A program made the translations under genes and the position numbers. The notes under the pieces were generated by a model that saw only the letters and a program-made list of their open reading frames with translations, was not told where the DNA came from and made no database searches. 64,000 bases of DNA from NCBI GenBank assembly GCA_034926785.1, contig JAYFQU010000023.1:10211-74210 (forward strand), in the 5' to 3' direction. Source of the stretch: UBA7703 sp034926785. GTDB lineage: Bacteria > Bacillota > Clostridia > Christensenellales > CAG-138. Positions 61,195 through 64,000 of the stretch are shown here, piece by piece. Within the stretch, counting starts at the first letter, position 1. Each line of letters begins with the position of its first letter.

Positions 61195-61832
61195 ACGCAC
61201 TCAACACCTATCTGGATCATACGCTGCTGAAAGCGGACGCGACCCCCGCGGATATCCGCGCGGTCGTCGCCGAGGCGAAGGAATATCACACGGCCAGCGT
61301 CTGCGTAAACACCTGCTACGCCTCGCTGGTCGCAGGTGAGCTGCGCGGCAGCGGCGTCAAAACCTGCGTCGTCGTCGGTTTTCCTCTAGGCGCGATGGCA
61401 AGCGGCGCAAAGGCGCTGGAAGCTGCTCTCGCCGTTCGTGACGGGGCGGAGGAGGTCGATATGGTCATGAACATCGGCGCGGCGAAGTCTGGCGACTGGG
61501 CAGCCGTGCAGACTGATATCGCCGCCGTCGTGCTCGCCGCTGCTCCCGCCATCGTCAAGGTCATCATCGAAACCTGTCTGCTCAGCGACGACGAAAAGGT
61601 CAAGGCCTGCCTCGCCGCGAAGGCTGCCGGCGCCGCGTTTGTAAAGACTTCCACCGGATTTTCCACCGGCGGCGCGACAACGGAGGATATCGCGCTCATG
61701 CGCAAGACCGTCGGCGCGGCGCTTGGCGTCAAAGCAAGCGGCGGCGTTCGTACGCGTGAACAGGCGCTGGCCATGATCGCCGCCGGCGCAAGCCGTATCG
61801 GTTGCAGTTCCACCAAAAAAATAATGGAGTAA
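61191..61832 (+). CDS. deoC: Deoxyribose-phosphate aldolase
   Basis: 213 residues. Splits 2-deoxyribose 5-phosphate to acetaldehyde and glyceraldehyde 3-phosphate. TIM-barrel class I aldolase with D90 (EEVDMVMNIG), K123 (IVKVIIET) and Schiff-base K152 (FVKTSTGF), and SGGVRTREQAL for the phosphate site. Start codon overlaps the rubrerythrin stop by four bases, an unusual pairing of oxidative defence and nucleoside catabolism. Confidence 0.95.
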   Translation: MNALNTYLDHTLLKADATPADIRAVVAEAKEYHTASVCVNTCYASLVAGELRGSGVKTCVVVGFPLGAMASGAKALEAALAVRDGAEEVDMVMNIGAAKSGDWAAVQTDIAAVVLAAAPAIVKVIIETCLLSDDEKVKACLAAKAAGAAFVKTSTGFSTGGATTEDIALMRKTVGAALGVKASGGVRTREQALAMIAAGASRIGCSSTKKIME

Positions 61833-61880
61833 CGTCGTAAACTCGTTCACAATTTACAGTCTAATACTGTGTGATTCGTG

Positions 61881-61919
61881 GGAGTCGGATGCGAAAAAAT
61901 CGCGTTTCGGCTCCTTTTT
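61881..61919 (+). terminator. Probable terminator after deoC
   Basis: GGAG (61881) pairs with CTCC (61911-61914) and GCGA with TCGC inside an imperfect hairpin, followed by T5. The rest of 61833-62217 contains two C7 tracts and an AT-rich, promoter-like stretch near 62010-62075 but nothing I can define. Confidence 0.6.
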
Positions 61920-62217
61920 CTATGTTTCCCCCCCACTTCGCGTGTTTTAGCTGTAAAAGGATTAACAATTTATCCATAGATTCTTCACAATAACCCTGAT
62001 CATTCCCCCCCGTATCCTATGTTAAACTATAGTTGCATTGGAATGGGTATTTTTCATATGTCATATATGGAACCAGCCTATCTTTGGTGAACCATTCAAA
62101 CGGAGTTTTCTCCTTTCCTCCTTTGTCCGCTGTTTGATCGCATCAAATCGTCGCGGCGGGGAGTCAATGCCGGGCAACAACGATTGAACCGATTCTCAAG
62201 TGAGGAGCGTGAAACAG

Positions 62218-63819
62218 ATGGATCAGAACGACGGCGGTTACGGATATCCGCCATACGAAGAGGACCCGCGCTTAACCGGGCAAGAATCCGGCGCGCCGCG
62301 CGCATATCGCGGCGATCCTGCATATGGGACGGATCCCTCGCAGCAGTATGATCCTAACTCCGGCGCATATGATCAAGGATATGCAAACGATCCCTCCGGC
62401 TATGGAGATCAGGGTTATTCCGTTCGCCCGACAACGCCGGATTATACCGATTCGTCCAATCCTTATGCGCCGCACCCCATCGATCCCAATTATGGGTATG
62501 ATTACGCGCAGCCACCCGCCGGCGGATATGGCGTTCAGCAGGATTATTATGCCCAGCAGCAGCCCTCCGGCGGATATTCCGCGCCGCAGCAGAGCGGGCC
62601 ATATTACGATGATCCGGACAGCGCATATGCTACGCGGCGGCCAAGCACAGACTATTCCCAGCGCGGCGCAACCGGGCGGACCCCCCTGCCTACCGGCAAC
62701 ACGGAGTACGGCGCATACACTGCGCGCGGCAACACGAGCCGCACACGCATGCCGGAAGGTGTAGACGAGTATTCGGCACGCGGCAATACGGGCCGCACGC
62801 GCATGCCGGAAGATGTTGACGAGTATTCGGCGCGTGGCAACACCACCCGTTCGCGCTATCCGCAGGCGGAGGATCGCTATTCACGTGATCTGGAGGACGA
62901 AGAGGATCGCTATGAGCGTCCGCGTTCCGGAAAGAAAAAGCGTAATAAATTTGGTAAATTCATGCATGCGCTTGGGCTCTATCTGGCGCAGCTCCCTGTA
63001 AAAACACTGGTGCTCATCGGTGGAACCTTCGCCATGGCCCTGGTCGCGGTGGTTCTGCTTGCAGTGTTGCTCCCAAATAGTCAGCGCGCGGAAAAGCCGG
63101 ACGATGGCCAACTCGCCATTGCCGATCTCACGCCGACGCCTTCGCTTGCGCCGACCGACACCCCCGCCCCGACGGAGGCGATTCCTGCCACGCCAACATT
63201 GCCGGTGCTGACAGAGAACATTGTAAAAGCCGGTACAACCAACGACTTGATTCCTGCCATCCAAGAGCGTCTTGTTGAGCTTGGTTATATGGACAAACCT
63301 GTGGACGGCTATACCACCAAATATGGACCGACCACTAAGACAGCCATCCGCCTATTCCAGATGAAGAACTTTGAAAGTTCCAAGGATTGGGACGGCATTA
63401 TCGGAAACGGCACCTACGCGCTGCTTATGAGCGATCAGGCCAAGGCCTATTATCTCACACGCGGCGACGGCGACGACCGCACCAAGGAAATCACGAAACT
63501 CGTTGACGACGTCACCAAGCTGCAAAACAGGCTCATCGAACTTGGCTATCTTACAGCAGGAAGCGCAACGGGGCTTTATGGAACAACCACCGCCCAGGCG
63601 GTTCAGAAGTTCCAGGAATACCACGGACTGGATCAAATTGACGGCAAGGCCGGTCAGGAGACGCTGAAGCTTATCTACAGCGCGGAGGCGATGGACGCGA
63701 CTACTGGCGCGGCAAACAACAAGAGCAAAGCGCAGGCCTCCACCTCTCCGAGCGTATCCCCGAGCGCAGGCGCAACAACCACCACGAGCCCCAGCACCTC
63801 CCCTTCCGCCAACCCGTAA
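62218..63819 (+). CDS. Membrane-anchored protein with Tyr/Gly/Pro-rich disordered N-terminus and two peptidoglycan-binding domains
   Basis: 533 residues from ATG 62218 (GAGGAG 11 bases upstream). Residues 1-235 are cytoplasmic-side low-complexity sequence rich in Tyr, Gly, Pro, Asp and Gln; near 168-216 there is a tandem repeat of about 19 residues with the core SARGNTxRTRMPE. A basic patch (KKKRNK) and one membrane helix (about 262-285) follow, then a Thr/Pro linker, two PG_binding_1 domains (about 345-405 and 432-487, the latter with GYLTAGSATGLYGTTTAQAVQKFQ split) and a Ser/Thr/Pro tail. Looks like a wall-linked protein whose inside tail could form condensates or be phosphorylated. Confidence 0.82.
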   Translation: MDQNDGGYGYPPYEEDPRLTGQESGAPRAYRGDPAYGTDPSQQYDPNSGAYDQGYANDPSGYGDQGYSVRPTTPDYTDSSNPYAPHPIDPNYGYDYAQPPAGGYGVQQDYYAQQQPSGGYSAPQQSGPYYDDPDSAYATRRPSTDYSQRGATGRTPLPTGNTEYGAYTARGNTSRTRMPEGVDEYSARGNTGRTRMPEDVDEYSARGNTTRSRYPQAEDRYSRDLEDEEDRYERPRSGKKKRNKFGKFMHALGLYLAQLPVKTLVLIGGTFAMALVAVVLLAVLLPNSQRAEKPDDGQLAIADLTPTPSLAPTDTPAPTEAIPATPTLPVLTENIVKAGTTNDLIPAIQERLVELGYMDKPVDGYTTKYGPTTKTAIRLFQMKNFESSKDWDGIIGNGTYALLMSDQAKAYYLTRGDGDDRTKEITKLVDDVTKLQNRLIELGYLTAGSATGLYGTTTAQAVQKFQEYHGLDQIDGKAGQETLKLIYSAEAMDATTGAANNKSKAQASTSPSVSPSAGATTTTSPSTSPSANP

Positions 63820-63842
63820 CCCGATTTTGAGGAACACCACAA

Positions 63843-63863
63843 AGGACGCCTTTCAGGCGTCCT
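63843..63863 (+). terminator. Hairpin abutting repeat copy D
   Basis: AGGACGCC (63843-63850) pairs with GGCGTCCT (63856-63863), loop TTTCA; the repeat element starts in the next base. The partner hairpin expected on the other side lies beyond the window. Confidence 0.85.
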
Positions 63864-64000
63864 CAGCCCATCGACAAAGTCCTGCGGACTCTGCCGATGG
63901 GTTTTACTTTGGGTTAAAATGACGCGAATCGCGCCATTTTTTCACAAATTCGGCGAATGAATCGCCAAATTTGAAGGAACATGGGGGATTTTCGAAATCC
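63864..64000 (+). repeat. Structured intergenic repeat element, copy D (cut by window end)
   Basis: Identical to copy A over the whole shared 133 bp and then continuing as in copies B and C (TTCGAAATCC) to the window edge. Confidence 0.93.

Overview
The window looks like the chromosome of a strictly anaerobic, monoderm Bacillota (Clostridia; a gut Christensenellales/Eubacteriales-type organism is my best guess, not provable here). Pointers are a trimeric NAD-linked [FeFe] hydrogenase, a reverse rubrerythrin, a Tad/Flp pilus locus without a secretin, lipoprotein rather than periplasmic binding proteins, and YesM/YesN-type two-component systems. The sequence is GC-rich by eye. No rRNA, tRNA, CRISPR array or transposase gene was recognised.

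Layout. 1-6.1 kb: the end of an oligopeptide ABC operon (oppB-like, window-truncated, and oppA-like, minus strand), divergent from a polar amino-acid ABC operon (binding protein, permease, ATPase). 6.1-9.2 kb: a Co/Ni ECF importer operon (cbiM, cbiQ, cbiO) ending in a histidine-rich small protein. 9.3-18.7 kb: a YtfQRT-YjfF-type sugar transporter with its own response regulator, histidine kinase and extra binding protein. 19.0-23.4 kb: hydrogenase operon (NuoE-like, NuoF-like, HydA, small 2Fe-2S protein) under a promoter with three TATCGATA-type sites. 23.6-26.3 kb: NlpC/P60 lipoprotein and signal peptidase I. 27.7-41.3 kb: a cyclic-di-GMP-I riboswitch plus terminator leading into a Tad pilus locus (prepilin peptidase, two Flp pilins, TadE, CpaB, TadZ, TadA, TadB, TadC, DUF192, DivIVA-like coiled coil, polytopic membrane protein, two tandem TadG-like proteins). 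41.5-42.7 kb: PrsW-like protease and FMN-binding-fold protein. 43.0-54.1 kb: a pentose/multiple-monosaccharide regulon: membrane-anchored sugar sensor, kinase, AraC-type regulator, second sensor-like lipoprotein, ChvE-type binding protein, ATPase, permease and xylose isomerase. 54.6-63.8 kb: ZIP metal transporter, pseudouridine catabolism (psuK, psuG), HAD phosphatase, DD-carboxypeptidase, reverse rubrerythrin, deoC, and a Tyr/Gly-rich membrane protein with two peptidoglycan-binding domains.

Most unusual signal: a nearly invariant ~135-170 bp intergenic element made of consecutive stem-loops occurs four times (23.44, 55.46, 58.79 and 63.86 kb). Three copies sit between convergent genes, the fourth runs off the window. 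Each is abutted by a locus-specific hairpin; at the two complete copies the same hairpin (24 and 28 nt) is present as a direct duplicate on both sides, as if the element entered a transcription terminator and duplicated it. I could not match it to a described family.

Other regulatory themes: stem-loops directly after binding-protein genes in three ABC operons (likely setting excess of binding protein over permease), two independent binding-protein/kinase/regulator sensing modules, and tandem TadG paralogues each with a near-identical private promoter.
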